64,000 nucleotides of DNA from NCBI RefSeq assembly GCF_000308515.1, contig NZ_BAFV01000118.1, positions 1 through 64,000 of the forward strand, given 5' to 3'. Below the pieces are notes generated by a model. It saw only the letters and a program-made list of their open reading frames with translations. It had not been told where the DNA came from and made no database searches. The translations under genes and the position numbers were made by a program. Positions 8,018 to 16,341 of the stretch are shown here, piece by piece. The stretch's first letter is position 1; each line of letters starts with the position of its first letter. This stretch comes from Nocardia carnea NBRC 14403. Its GTDB lineage: Bacteria > Actinomycetota > Actinomycetes > Mycobacteriales > Mycobacteriaceae.

Positions 8018-9019
8018 CTAAGCTTTCGCGGCGGGGCGGATCTGCATGAGCAGATCCCATTCGATCTCCGAGACACGGCGCCCGCTGGCGGCCATGACGA
8101 TATCGCGGACGGTGCCGTCCAGATGGGCGGCCGCCTGCTGGGCCAGGCCGGCGCCCCAGTACAGGGTGCCCATCACCTTCCACCAGCGGAAGCGGTCCGG
8201 ATCGAAGGTGCCGCCCGCCTCCTCGTAGCCGCGTACGAAGGTCTCGCGGTCGGCGAAACCACCGAATTCCTTTGCGTCCTCCCGGAACCGCCACATACGC
8301 AGCGCAGGCCAGGCCACATCGCGCATGGGGTCACCGAACCGTTGTGTGCCCTCCCAGTCGAGGACGGCCCGCAACCCGTCCGCACCCACGATCAGGTTGC
8401 CGTTGCGCATATCGGTGTGCACTAGTGCGGGATGCGGCGGCGGGCCGGGCAGCCGCTTCTCCAGCCAGCGCAGGGCGAGTGAGAAAACGGGCCGGTCGGC
8501 CAGGAGTTCGCCCACTACCGCCGCCACTTCGGCGAGATGTGCGGCGGCGGGGTCGGCGCCCGCCGCCGGAACGGATTGCGGGGCCTGCGCCGGGTCGATG
8601 CTGTGCAGCCGGGCCATGGCTCCGCCCCACTGCCGTGCCGTGCGCTCCGCGTTGCCCGCGGCGGCAACGGTTCGCAGCACCCGGCGCGGGACCGTTTCGC
8701 CGTCGATATGTTCGGAGATCAGGAAGGGTTCACCGACGTAGGAGGTGTCGGTGCAGGTCGCGACGACTTCCGGGACGGGAACCCCGTGTGCGCGCGCCAG
8801 CTCCCGGACACCGGCTTCCGCTTCGACAGGCATGAGTTCGACGGCCGGCGGTACCACTGTCGCGACCAAGCGGCGGGAGTTGTCACCGGCGGTGGCGGTG
8901 AAGGCGATATTGCGGCGCCGCGCGCCGGCGGAGAGGAACTGGAACTCGGAGATGGTGACCCGGTCACCGAGTTCTCCGGTGAGGAAATCGGCAAGGCCAC
9001 GGGCGGGGTCGGTACTCAT
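8018..9019 (-). CDS. Aminoglycoside-phosphotransferase-like (ACAD10/11-kinase-type) protein
   Basis: 333 residues of the APH/choline-kinase fold: 'LISEHIDGETVPRRVL' in the hinge region, catalytic loop 'VHTDMRNGNLIVG' (Brenner-type HxDxxxxN) and metal-binding 'VLDWEGTQRFGDPMRD' (DFG equivalent). In bacteria this subgroup occurs beside acyl-CoA dehydrogenases, and the eukaryotic counterpart phosphorylates the 4-hydroxyl of 4-hydroxyacyl-CoAs so that the dehydrogenase partner can continue. By context it is a lipid/acyl-CoA kinase rather than an antibiotic-resistance enzyme. ATG 9019 is the natural start. It lies between the DUF6285 gene (52 bases upstream) and the dehydrogenase gene (8 bases downstream). 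Confidence 0.9.
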   Translation of the reverse strand: MSTDPARGLADFLTGELGDRVTISEFQFLSAGARRRNIAFTATAGDNSRRLVATVVPPAVELMPVEAEAGVRELARAHGVPVPEVVATCTDTSYVGEPFLISEHIDGETVPRRVLRTVAAAGNAERTARQWGGAMARLHSIDPAQAPQSVPAAGADPAAAHLAEVAAVVGELLADRPVFSLALRWLEKRLPGPPPHPALVHTDMRNGNLIVGADGLRAVLDWEGTQRFGDPMRDVAWPALRMWRFREDAKEFGGFADRETFVRGYEEAGGTFDPDRFRWWKVMGTLYWGAGLAQQAAAHLDGTVRDIVMAASGRRVSEIEWDLLMQIRPAAKA

Positions 9020-9071
9020 CCTGCCTCCACTCCACGAGGCCCCGATTGATCACGCTTCACGACTGCCACGA

Positions 9072-9368
9072 TCACTCCCCCTCCCAGCTGTCGTATCCCG
9101 GTTTGGCGATGGCGAGATCGGCCCGCACCACCTCGGCCAGGGCCTGCCAGAGCGCTTCCTCGTCACCGGCCGGAACGGCCTCGAGCAGTTCCTTCTCCCG
9201 GGCGGCCGCCGCGGGACCGAGTTCGGCCTCGCGGCCGAGGATGCGGGCCAGATTCGCCCCGACCCGCGCACGATGCTGCAAATCGGCGGGCAGCGCCGGC
9301 AGCAGGGTCTGCTCCAGCAGTTCGGCGAGTGATTCCAGCAGCTCCGCTGCCGTGGGCCTGTTCTGCAC
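9072..9368 (-). CDS. DUF6285 protein
   Basis: 98 residues, mainly helical and Leu/Ala/Glu rich, with the family-type segment 'HRARVGANLARILGREAELGP'. Function unknown. DUF6285 genes are typically found with APH-like kinase and acyl-CoA dehydrogenase genes, as here, where it is the first gene of the three. It may be a small partner of the kinase. No signal peptide or membrane segment. Confidence 0.8.
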   Translation of the reverse strand: MQNRPTAAELLESLAELLEQTLLPALPADLQHRARVGANLARILGREAELGPAAAAREKELLEAVPAGDEEALWQALAEVVRADLAIAKPGYDSWEGE

Positions 9369-9462
9369 TGATGCTCCCCTCGACGGATTCCGGCGCCGGC
9401 GGACAGTTCCGCGGCCGGCCAGGTGGAATCCATCGCCGACCTCCTTGTCGTCCGAGCGCCGA

Positions 9463-9491
9463 GTGAGACAAACTGTAAATGATCATCTCAC
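9463..9491. promoter_or_regulatory. AT-richer inverted repeat upstream of the DUF6285 operon
   Basis: GTGAGA (9463-9468) and TCTCAC (9486-9491) flank a 17-bp AT-rich spacer about 95 bp upstream of the DUF6285 start. It may be an operator or promoter for the acyl-CoA operon, but short arms and a long spacer make this weak. Confidence 0.25.
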
Positions 9492-9550
9492 CGTCGCACC
9501 AGGGATCGGCCGGAGACGCCGCCGGAGGCAGGTGGCGCAACCGCATCTCC

Positions 9551-10624
9551 TCAGGACTGCCGAACCTCGTAGAGGTTGTTGAAGGGGTTCTCCAGCGGCA
9601 CGCGGCGAACCGAGGCGAATCCGGCCTGCGTGCACAGTTCCTGCACCTTTGCCTCCGGCAGCCCGCAGGTGCCGAGTCCGGCGCCGCCGGCGGACAGCGA
9701 TGTCGTCATACAGTAGGCAACGCTGAGACCGTAGAACACCGTGGCCAGCGGTCCTTCGTTGTCCTCGTGGCGGTCGGCACAGTTGATGTCCAGGCAGATG
9801 TAGATACCGTCCGGATGCAGCGCCCGCCGGACTCCCCGCAGGAGCCCGAGCGGATCGACGGCATCGTGGATGACGTCGAAGGTCGAAATCACATCGAACC
9901 GATCCGGCAAACCGTCGACGGCGTCGGCGCATTCGACCCGGATACGGCCGGATAGTCCCGCGGCGGCGACAGCGGCGCGCGCTCGTTGCACCTGCGGCTC
10001 GAACAGGTCGTAGCCCACGAAGCGTGAATTGGGGTATGCCTCGGCCACTTTGATCAAGGCCCGGCCGGAACCACACCCGACGTCGGCGTAGTCGCAGCCG
10101 GCCGCCAGCCGTTCGGCAACCTCCGGCATCCCGGGAATCCATTCCTGCAGCAGGAAATTCTCGAACCATCCGGCGGTGAACCGCTCCATCCCCTCCCAGA
10201 AGTCCGGGCCGTAGGCGCCCTGGCGGACCCCGCCCCCCTCGCGGAACACCCGGCCCAGGTCGGCAATCGGCTCCAGCAGACCCCCGACCATCTGGTACTC
10301 ACCGCCCAAGAAGGCCGGACCGCCCTCCACCGCCAGCACCATGGCGTGTTCGGGCGATAGTTCGTACCGGCCCGACGCCTCGTCGTACCGCAGGTAACCG
10401 GCGGCGGTCAGGCCGCGCAGCCATTCGGCCGCGTATCGCCCGTCGATACTCCGTCGTCGAGCCAGTTCCGCCGCGGAGGCGGGCCCGCCCTCGGACAATT
10501 CGGTGAACAGGCCGAGCCGGTCACCCACATGGCACAACACCACTGTGAACAGTCCCGCCAGGTCGCCGATCGCTTTCTCGGCGAACTTCTCGATCTCGGT
10601 TTCGTCGACTGCCGGTGTTGCCAT
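9551..10624 (-). CDS. SAM-dependent class I methyltransferase with N-terminal winged-helix domain (Rv2258c-like)
   Basis: 357 residues. The N-terminal part (about 1-95, 'SAAELARRRSIDGRYAAEWLRGLTAAGYLRYD') is a winged-helix dimerisation domain like that of O-methyltransferases. The C-terminal Rossmann domain has motif I 'YADVGCGSGRALIKVAEAYP' and 'DVISTFDVIHDAVDPLGLL' (post-motif acidic region). It transfers a methyl group to a small molecule; the layout resembles mycobacterial Rv2258c. ATG 10624 is preceded by GAGAGG. It stands alone on the minus strand, downstream of aztA, with no obvious partner. Confidence 0.88.
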   Translation of the reverse strand: MATPAVDETEIEKFAEKAIGDLAGLFTVVLCHVGDRLGLFTELSEGGPASAAELARRRSIDGRYAAEWLRGLTAAGYLRYDEASGRYELSPEHAMVLAVEGGPAFLGGEYQMVGGLLEPIADLGRVFREGGGVRQGAYGPDFWEGMERFTAGWFENFLLQEWIPGMPEVAERLAAGCDYADVGCGSGRALIKVAEAYPNSRFVGYDLFEPQVQRARAAVAAAGLSGRIRVECADAVDGLPDRFDVISTFDVIHDAVDPLGLLRGVRRALHPDGIYICLDINCADRHEDNEGPLATVFYGLSVAYCMTTSLSAGGAGLGTCGLPEAKVQELCTQAGFASVRRVPLENPFNNLYEVRQS

Positions 10625-10803
10625 TGTCCACACCTCTCGAGGTCGGATCGGGGACACAGTGCGCGGATACAGTGAGTCCACTATCCGCCCGCGGGACGGG
10701 CGTAGTTACCCCACCGAACGTCACGATCCGACGATCACCGATTGCAGGATCGTCACAACAGCAGCCGCGGTGCGTAGCGCCCGTTACAGACCGACATAAG
10801 AGA

Positions 10804-11475
10804 TCAAGCGGACACAGCCAGGACGGCCTCGGGTGCCCCCAGGGCCTCCACGCGGCCCCGTCGCAGCTGCACGCAATAGTCGGCGTGCCGGGCGTCCGCA
10901 CGGTCGTGGGTGGCATGGACCACCGTGACCCCGTCCGCGGCGACTTCTCGGACAGCGGCGGCAATGGCTTCCTGAGCGGCGGCGTCCAGCCCCGTGCTCG
11001 GTTCGTCCAGGAGCAAGAGGTCCGACTGCTGGGCCAGGGCGCGGGCCAGCAGCACGCGTTGACGCTGGCCGCCCGACAGGGTGTCGAGCCGGCGATGCGC
11101 CAGAGCGGCGATATCCAGCCGGTCCAGGCAATCCGCGATCACGGCCTGGTCGGTGCGGGTGAGGCGACGCCAGAGGCCGCGATACGCCCAGCGCCCCATG
11201 GCGACCGTTTCGCCGACGGTGATCGGCAGAGTCGCCGGTACGACCTGCTGCTGCACCACGAGGGCCGGGCGGCGCCCACCGGGGCGGACGACCGATCCGG
11301 ACGTAGCACCGAGGACGCCGGCGAGCACCGCGAGCAAGGTGGATTTTCCGGAACCGTTGGGACCCATCAGCGCGGTCACCCGGCCACCGGGCAAGGTCGC
11401 CGTGACGTCGTGCAGTACCGGGTTGTCCCGGTATCCCGCCGACAGGCCGGTGATTTCGATATCCGCCGTACGCAT
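10804..11475 (-). CDS. aztA: Zinc ABC transporter ATP-binding protein AztA
   Basis: 223 residues with a complete ABC ATPase set: Walker A 'GPNGSGKST', signature 'LSGGQRQR', Walker B 'LLLLDEP' and switch His in 'VVHATHD'. It energises metal import through the AztB permease. The ATG at 11475 starts 'MRTADIEITGLSAGYRDN'. It is transcribed away from the permease gene and shares a 59-bp intergenic region holding a Zur-type box, so both directions should be derepressed by zinc starvation. Assignment to the azt-type importer rests on the neighbouring cluster A-I binding protein and AztD-like beta-propellers. Confidence 0.9.
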   Translation of the reverse strand: MRTADIEITGLSAGYRDNPVLHDVTATLPGGRVTALMGPNGSGKSTLLAVLAGVLGATSGSVVRPGGRRPALVVQQQVVPATLPITVGETVAMGRWAYRGLWRRLTRTDQAVIADCLDRLDIAALAHRRLDTLSGGQRQRVLLARALAQQSDLLLLDEPSTGLDAAAQEAIAAAVREVAADGVTVVHATHDRADARHADYCVQLRRGRVEALGAPEAVLAVSA

Positions 11476-11502
11476 ACTGTGACTCCCGCAACCAACTTGT
11501 AA

Positions 11503-11517
11503 TGACAATCGTTATCA
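11503..11517. promoter_or_regulatory. Zur box (zinc-uptake regulator operator)
   Basis: TGACAAT-C-GTTATCA: a 7-1-7 imperfect palindrome matching the actinobacterial Zur/Fur pattern (TGAnAAT-n-nTTnTCA). It sits between divergent aztA (start 11475) and aztB (start 11535), 27 and 17 bp from the two starts, ideal for repression of both by zinc-loaded Zur. Confidence 0.78.
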
Positions 11518-11534
11518 GTTTACAGTGTTCGATC

Positions 11535-13934
11535 ATGGAATGGCTGATCGCCCCGTTCGAGGTTTCATTCGTTCAACGGGCTCTCTGGGGCGGACTGCTG
11601 GTCTCCTGCCTGTGCGCCCTCGCGGGAACATGGGTTGTGGTGCGCGGCATGGCTTTTCTCGGCGAAGCCTTGGCGCACGGCATGCTGCCCGGGGTGGCGG
11701 TGGCCGCGCTACTCGGCGGAAATCTGTTACTCGGTGCGCTGGTGAGCGCGTCGGCCATGGCGGCGGGCGTATCGGTGCTCAGCCGCAACCGGCGGCTGTC
11801 CACCGATACCGGGATCGGGCTGCTGTTCGTGGCAATGCTGGCCACCGCGGTGATCCTGATATCACGGTCGCAATCGTTCGCGGTCGACCTGACCGGATTC
11901 CTGTTCGGCGATGTCCTCGCCACGCGGCCGGGTGATCTGCTCTTCCTGTTCGCGGCACTGCTGGTCGCACTGGTGATCACCGTGACGGGGCATCGCGCCT
12001 TCGTCGCCCTGAGCTTCGACCCGCGAACTGCCCACACGCTCGGGCTGCGGCCGCACGCCGCGCAAGTCGCCATGCTGGCGTTGCTCACACTGGCGATCGC
12101 GGCGTCGTTCCATATCGTCGGCACCCTGCTGGTCCTGGGCCTACTCGTTGCGCCCCCGGCCGCGGCGACCTACTTCACGCACCGCATCCCGCGAATCATG
12201 ATGCTGGCGGCCGGTATCGGCGCGCTGTCCACGGTGGTGGGGCTTCTGGTCTCCTGGCATGCGGGCACCGCGGCCGGGGCGACCATCGCGTTGACAGCGG
12301 TCATGATCTTCTTCCTCTCCGCCCTGGTAGCGCGAGTTCGCAGCGCGCTGCGGACACGCACCGGATCCGGCGATCCCGGTGAAGGCGGTGAAGGCGGGCT
12401 CGAACCGGCGAACAACGGCGGAGGTCTCGCTTCGGACAGTGCGGGAACGGGTGTATCCGAGCCGACCGGGGTCAGCGCGGGTACCGAGGTACTGGAGCCG
12501 GCAGGCAGAGGCTCCGCCGGCCCGAACACCGCCGGGTACTCCGCGACCGACTATCTGCACTACTCGGATGGGCCCGGTGTGGACGCTGTCGCCCCGGCCC
12601 CCGCGGCGGACCATACGCCGGGACGCCGTGATTCCGTGGCCACCGCGATCGACGGTCCCGGTTCACCGGGATCCCGCACCGGGCCCGGCAGCCCGATCGA
12701 CCACCGCCCTGACAACTCCGCGCTCGACGGTTCCCGTCGGAGCAAGAAACGGCGGTTCCGCCGCACCACACGACCGCTGGGTAGAAAAACCCTTGTGCGG
12801 GTGGCGTTGTCCGGGCTGCTGGTGATGCCGGTCGCTGCCTGCGGTACCGAGGAGCCGGCCGAACCGGTGCCCCACGGGTATGTGGAGGGTGCCGAGGAGA
12901 GTGCGAGCGCGCAGCCGCGCCTGGTGCTGGCCGACCGGGACACGGGGGCGGTCCGGCTGCTCGATGTGGTGACCGAGGAGATCGCGGACCTGGAGCCGGT
13001 TCCGGGCGTCACCGGTATCGCGGGCGACGGTCGTTACGCCTATCTCGCCGCGGGCGACGCGACCACCGTGGTGGACAGCGGTAGCTGGGTCGTCGACCAC
13101 GGTGATCATGTGCACTACTACCGCGCGCAGCCGCGCCCGGTGGGCGTCGTCGACGGATCCGTCCGGTCCGCGCACAGCGATCCCGTGGTATCCGCCGCGG
13201 TGCTCGATACCGGATCCAGCGTGCCGGCCGACCGCGCAGCTCTCGATGAGGGGGAGCTGCGCACCGGACCGGTGGTGAAGGGGGTAGCGGTTCCCTACGG
13301 TGGCCACCTGCTCGTCGCGTCCCCGGGCTCGGCGCAGATCGAGGTCCGCACCCGCGAGAACGAGCCCGTCGAGACGTTGACACCGCACTGCCCGGATCCG
13401 GGCGGCACCACGGTGACCCGGCGCGGCGCGGTTTTCTCCTGCGGTGACGGAGCATTGCTGGTGACCGAGCGCGACGATCGGTTCGCGGCCGAAAAGCTGC
13501 CGTATCCCGCCGGGACGACCGGCAGCGTCGCCGAGTTCCACCACCGGCCGGGCAGTGATGTGCTGGTGGCGGTCCGGGAGTCGCGGGTTCTGGTACTCGA
13601 TATCGCCCGGCGTACCTGGCGGCCGATCGAGACCGGGCCGGTGACCGCCGCGACCACGGCGGGCGCGGGGACCGCGATTCTCGCTCTCACCCCCGACGGC
13701 GTACTGCACGCCTACGATCCGGCCACCGGCGCCGAAACCGCCCACCACCGTGTGCTTTCCACGCCCGTGGATCCGGCCGCGGCGCCGGTGCTGCTCGTCG
13801 ATTCCGAACGCGCCTACCTCAACGATCCAGCCCGTCGCGAGGTCCACGAAATCGACTACGCCGACGATCTGCGGGTGGCGCGCACCTTCTCCTTCGATAT
13901 CGACCCCGACCTGATGGTGGAGACCGGCCGATGA
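11535..13934 (+). CDS. aztB: AztB-type zinc permease continuous with an extracytoplasmic AztD-like beta-propeller
   Basis: 799 residues without an internal stop. Residues about 1-275 form an ABC-3 metal permease ('FLGEALAHGMLPGVAVAALL', 'IVGTLLVLGLLVAPPAAATY'). Residues about 285-405 are a Gly/Ser/Pro/Thr-rich linker. A basic run 'KKRRFRRTTRPLGRK' precedes a hydrophobic segment with a lipobox ending at Cys436 ('LVMPVAAC'). Residues about 445-799 are a beta-propeller related to the AztD metallochaperone, with a zinc-type cluster at His522, His525 and His527 ('HGDHVHYY'). Topology is consistent: cytoplasmic linker, N-in membrane segment, outside propeller. Two readings remain: a true fusion, possibly cut at the lipobox into permease plus lipoprotein, or a separate lipoprotein starting at an internal GTG near 12800, where no ribosome site is evident. 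Overlaps aztC by 4 bases (ATGA). Confidence 0.85.
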   Translation: MEWLIAPFEVSFVQRALWGGLLVSCLCALAGTWVVVRGMAFLGEALAHGMLPGVAVAALLGGNLLLGALVSASAMAAGVSVLSRNRRLSTDTGIGLLFVAMLATAVILISRSQSFAVDLTGFLFGDVLATRPGDLLFLFAALLVALVITVTGHRAFVALSFDPRTAHTLGLRPHAAQVAMLALLTLAIAASFHIVGTLLVLGLLVAPPAAATYFTHRIPRIMMLAAGIGALSTVVGLLVSWHAGTAAGATIALTAVMIFFLSALVARVRSALRTRTGSGDPGEGGEGGLEPANNGGGLASDSAGTGVSEPTGVSAGTEVLEPAGRGSAGPNTAGYSATDYLHYSDGPGVDAVAPAPAADHTPGRRDSVATAIDGPGSPGSRTGPGSPIDHRPDNSALDGSRRSKKRRFRRTTRPLGRKTLVRVALSGLLVMPVAACGTEEPAEPVPHGYVEGAEESASAQPRLVLADRDTGAVRLLDVVTEEIADLEPVPGVTGIAGDGRYAYLAAGDATTVVDSGSWVVDHGDHVHYYRAQPRPVGVVDGSVRSAHSDPVVSAAVLDTGSSVPADRAALDEGELRTGPVVKGVAVPYGGHLLVASPGSAQIEVRTRENEPVETLTPHCPDPGGTTVTRRGAVFSCGDGALLVTERDDRFAAEKLPYPAGTTGSVAEFHHRPGSDVLVAVRESRVLVLDIARRTWRPIETGPVTAATTAGAGTAILALTPDGVLHAYDPATGAETAHHRVLSTPVDPAAAPVLLVDSERAYLNDPARREVHEIDYADDLRVARTFSFDIDPDLMVETGR

Positions 13935-14848
13935 GCACGATCACCCGTATCTGCGCCGCGCTCGTCGCCGGCGTACTCGCGCTGAGCGGCTGCGGTATCA
14001 CCGATACCGGCGGCGGCGGGGTCGTGGTGACCACCGATATCCTCGGCGATATCACCCGCGCCGTGGTCGGTGATACGGCGCCTGTCACTGTACTGATGCC
14101 GCCGGGATCGGATCCCCATTCCTTCGCGCTCTCCGCGCAGGACGCCGCGGTACTCGACCGCGCCGATCTCGTCGTCGAGAACGGTCTGGGCCTGGAAGAA
14201 GGCCTGGCCCGGCATGTGACGGCCGCCGCCGAGGGCGGAGTGCCGAAACTGTCGGTGGGCGACCGGATCGACCCGCTCCCCTACCGGGCCGGCGACTCCG
14301 CGGGCACACCCGACCCGCATTTCTGGACCGACCCGCAGCGGGTGCATCGGGCGGTCGAGACGATCCGTGACGAGGTGATCGCCTCGGTCCCCGATATCGA
14401 TGCCGACGCCGTGCGCGCGAACGCCGACCGCTACCTCACCGAACTCGACGCGCTACAGCGGTGGATGACCGAACGTTTCGCCACCGTGGCACCCGAACGC
14501 CGCAAACTCGTCACGAACCATCATGTTTTCGGCTACCTCGCAGAGCGTTTCGATATGGAGGTGGTGGGTGCGGTGATCCCCGGCGGCACCACCCTGGCCT
14601 CACCCAGCGCCGCCGATCTCGCCGACCTGGCCGGCGCCATCCGCACCACCGGGGTGCCCGCGATATTCGTGGATTCCGCCCGTCCCGACCGGCTGGCGCA
14701 AGCACTGGCCGAACAGGCCGGTGTCCAGGTGCGGATCGTCGGTTTGTATTCCGAATCCCTGACCGAGCCCGGCGCGGGCGCCGCGACCTACCTGGAGATG
14801 ATGCGCGCCAACACCACCGCGATGGTGACGGGCCTCGCCCCCGCCTGA
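13931..14848 (+). CDS. aztC: Zinc ABC transporter substrate-binding lipoprotein AztC
   Basis: 305 residues. Signal peptide with lipobox 'LALSGC' (Cys21), so it is membrane-anchored on the outer face. Cluster A-I metal-binding protein: candidate ligands are His63 ('SDPHSF'), His130 ('PDPHFW'), His197/198 ('TNHHVF') and an Asp near 248 ('FVDSAR'), the pattern of the ZnuA/AztC group. No long His-rich loop is present, as in AztC, which instead receives zinc from the AztD chaperone. Translationally coupled to the permease/propeller gene by an ATGA overlap and followed 60 bases later by aztD. Confidence 0.92.
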   Translation: MSTITRICAALVAGVLALSGCGITDTGGGGVVVTTDILGDITRAVVGDTAPVTVLMPPGSDPHSFALSAQDAAVLDRADLVVENGLGLEEGLARHVTAAAEGGVPKLSVGDRIDPLPYRAGDSAGTPDPHFWTDPQRVHRAVETIRDEVIASVPDIDADAVRANADRYLTELDALQRWMTERFATVAPERRKLVTNHHVFGYLAERFDMEVVGAVIPGGTTLASPSAADLADLAGAIRTTGVPAIFVDSARPDRLAQALAEQAGVQVRIVGLYSESLTEPGAGAATYLEMMRANTTAMVTGLAPA

Positions 14849-14908
14849 CCCCGCAAGACCCGCGGTGGATCGCCGCCGCGGGCAGCACGAAGAAGATGAG
14901 GGAACACC

Positions 14909-16063
14909 ATGCACAATCGATCCGGCACCAGAAGAGCGGTCGCACTGTCCGGCCTTGTCACCGCGGTGGTCGCATTGAGCGGCTGCGGCGGAGCCGATTC
15001 CGGCGAGGAGACCGCGATCGCCGAACCGCTGGCCGTCACCTACGACGGCGGTATCCATCTGCTCGACGGCACCACCTTGGCGCGGGGCGGCGGGGTGGAA
15101 CTCAGCGGATTCAACCGGATCAATCCCGCCGGTGACGATAGGCATGTGATCGTGTCCACCACGGACGGTTTCGAAGTCCTGGACGCTGCCGGAGCACAAT
15201 TCACCGATATCGAATTCCCCGGTCCGAAACCGGGGCATGTCGTTCGCCATGCGGGTCGCACGGTGCTTTTCTCGGACGGTACCGGAAAAGTGACTTCCTT
15301 CGATCCCGCCGATCTCGCCGGCGGCGCCCCGGAGACCACCGAATACCAGACCGCCGAACCGCATCACGGTGTGGCCGTGGAACTGGAGAGCGGTGAACTC
15401 GCGGTCACTCTGGGCAACGAGGACGAGGTGTCCGGCGTGGCGATCTTGGATGCCGACCGTAAGGAAGTCACTCGCAACGAGAAATGCCCCGGAGTACATG
15501 GTGAGGCGACCGCCGCCGGCGATACCTTGGTCGTCGGCTGCGAGGACGGTGTCCTGGTCTACCGGGGCGGTAAAATCACCAAGATCGACAGCCCGGACCC
15601 CTACGGCCGGATCGGTAATCAGGCGGGCAGCGAAGTCTCCCCGATCGTGCTCGGCGATTACAAAACCGACGAGTTCGCCGAACTCGAACGCCCGGAACGT
15701 ATCTCGCTGATCGATACCGAAAAGGGCACGCTGCGGTTGGTCGACCTGGGCACCAGCTACACCTTCCGTTCGCTCGCCCGCGGCCCGCAGGGGGAAGCGC
15801 TGGTCCTGGGCACCGACGGCGCCATCCACGTGATCGACCCGGTCGCCGGTAAGGTCACCCGGACCATCGATGTCATGGACTCGTGGCAGGAGCCGATCGA
15901 TTGGCAGCAGCCGCGTCCCGCCCTGTTCGTCCGCGACGGTATCGCTTACGTCTCCGATCCGGCCACCAAGCAGATCCACCGGATCGACCTGGCTGCCGGC
16001 TCGGTGACCGAGTCGGTGACCCTGCCGGATGTCCCGAACGAACTCAGCGGTGTGAGTTCCTGA
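14909..16063 (+). CDS. aztD: Zinc metallochaperone AztD (secreted beta-propeller lipoprotein)
   Basis: 384 residues. Signal peptide and lipobox 'VALSGC' (Cys26). The mature part is built of repeated 'GDDRHVIVSTTDGFEVLD'- and 'GKVTSFDPADL'-like propeller blades, with 'AEPHHGVAVE' and 'CPGVHGEA' giving His/Cys in the positions expected for metal binding. AztD of Paracoccus hands zinc to AztC. GAGGGAA seven bases upstream supports ATG 14909. It shares fold and blade patterns with the C-terminal half of the upstream permease fusion, so the operon carries two AztD-type propellers. A strong hairpin follows the stop. Confidence 0.88.
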   Translation: MHNRSGTRRAVALSGLVTAVVALSGCGGADSGEETAIAEPLAVTYDGGIHLLDGTTLARGGGVELSGFNRINPAGDDRHVIVSTTDGFEVLDAAGAQFTDIEFPGPKPGHVVRHAGRTVLFSDGTGKVTSFDPADLAGGAPETTEYQTAEPHHGVAVELESGELAVTLGNEDEVSGVAILDADRKEVTRNEKCPGVHGEATAAGDTLVVGCEDGVLVYRGGKITKIDSPDPYGRIGNQAGSEVSPIVLGDYKTDEFAELERPERISLIDTEKGTLRLVDLGTSYTFRSLARGPQGEALVLGTDGAIHVIDPVAGKVTRTIDVMDSWQEPIDWQQPRPALFVRDGIAYVSDPATKQIHRIDLAAGSVTESVTLPDVPNELSGVSS

Positions 16064-16096
16064 CCGACGCCTGCGCGGCCCGCTGACAGGACCGTC

Positions 16097-16138
16097 CGTG
16101 CGGTGCGGGCCCGGATCCCACCGGGCCCGCACCGCACG
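16097..16138 (+). terminator. Strong GC hairpin ending the azt operon
   Basis: An 18-bp perfect stem (16097-16114 with 16121-16138) closes on a 6-base loop ATCCCA, 33 bp after the aztD stop. There is no U-tract, but stem strength and place fit an actinobacterial terminator. Confidence 0.75.
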
Positions 16139-16341
16139 CGGCAAGAGCACGGCTCTCCGCGCTCGGGAACCGAGTCCGCTGCGACTCGGCTCCCGACCGG
16201 CATCGGCAGCCCCCAGGACAGGCAACCACTGCTCCCCGCGCCCGGGACCTCGAGTATCCCGGCCTGTACCCACCGTCCCCCTCCCGATGAGTCGTTCCGG
16301 CCCTACCCTGGTCGAGAAGGCCACGAACGACAGAGGTGCGG

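Noticed and set aside
8018..9019. Reading the APH-like gene as an aminoglycoside-resistance gene
   Set aside because: Operon context with DUF6285 and an acyl-CoA dehydrogenase, and the ACAD10/11-type pattern, point to lipid metabolism.
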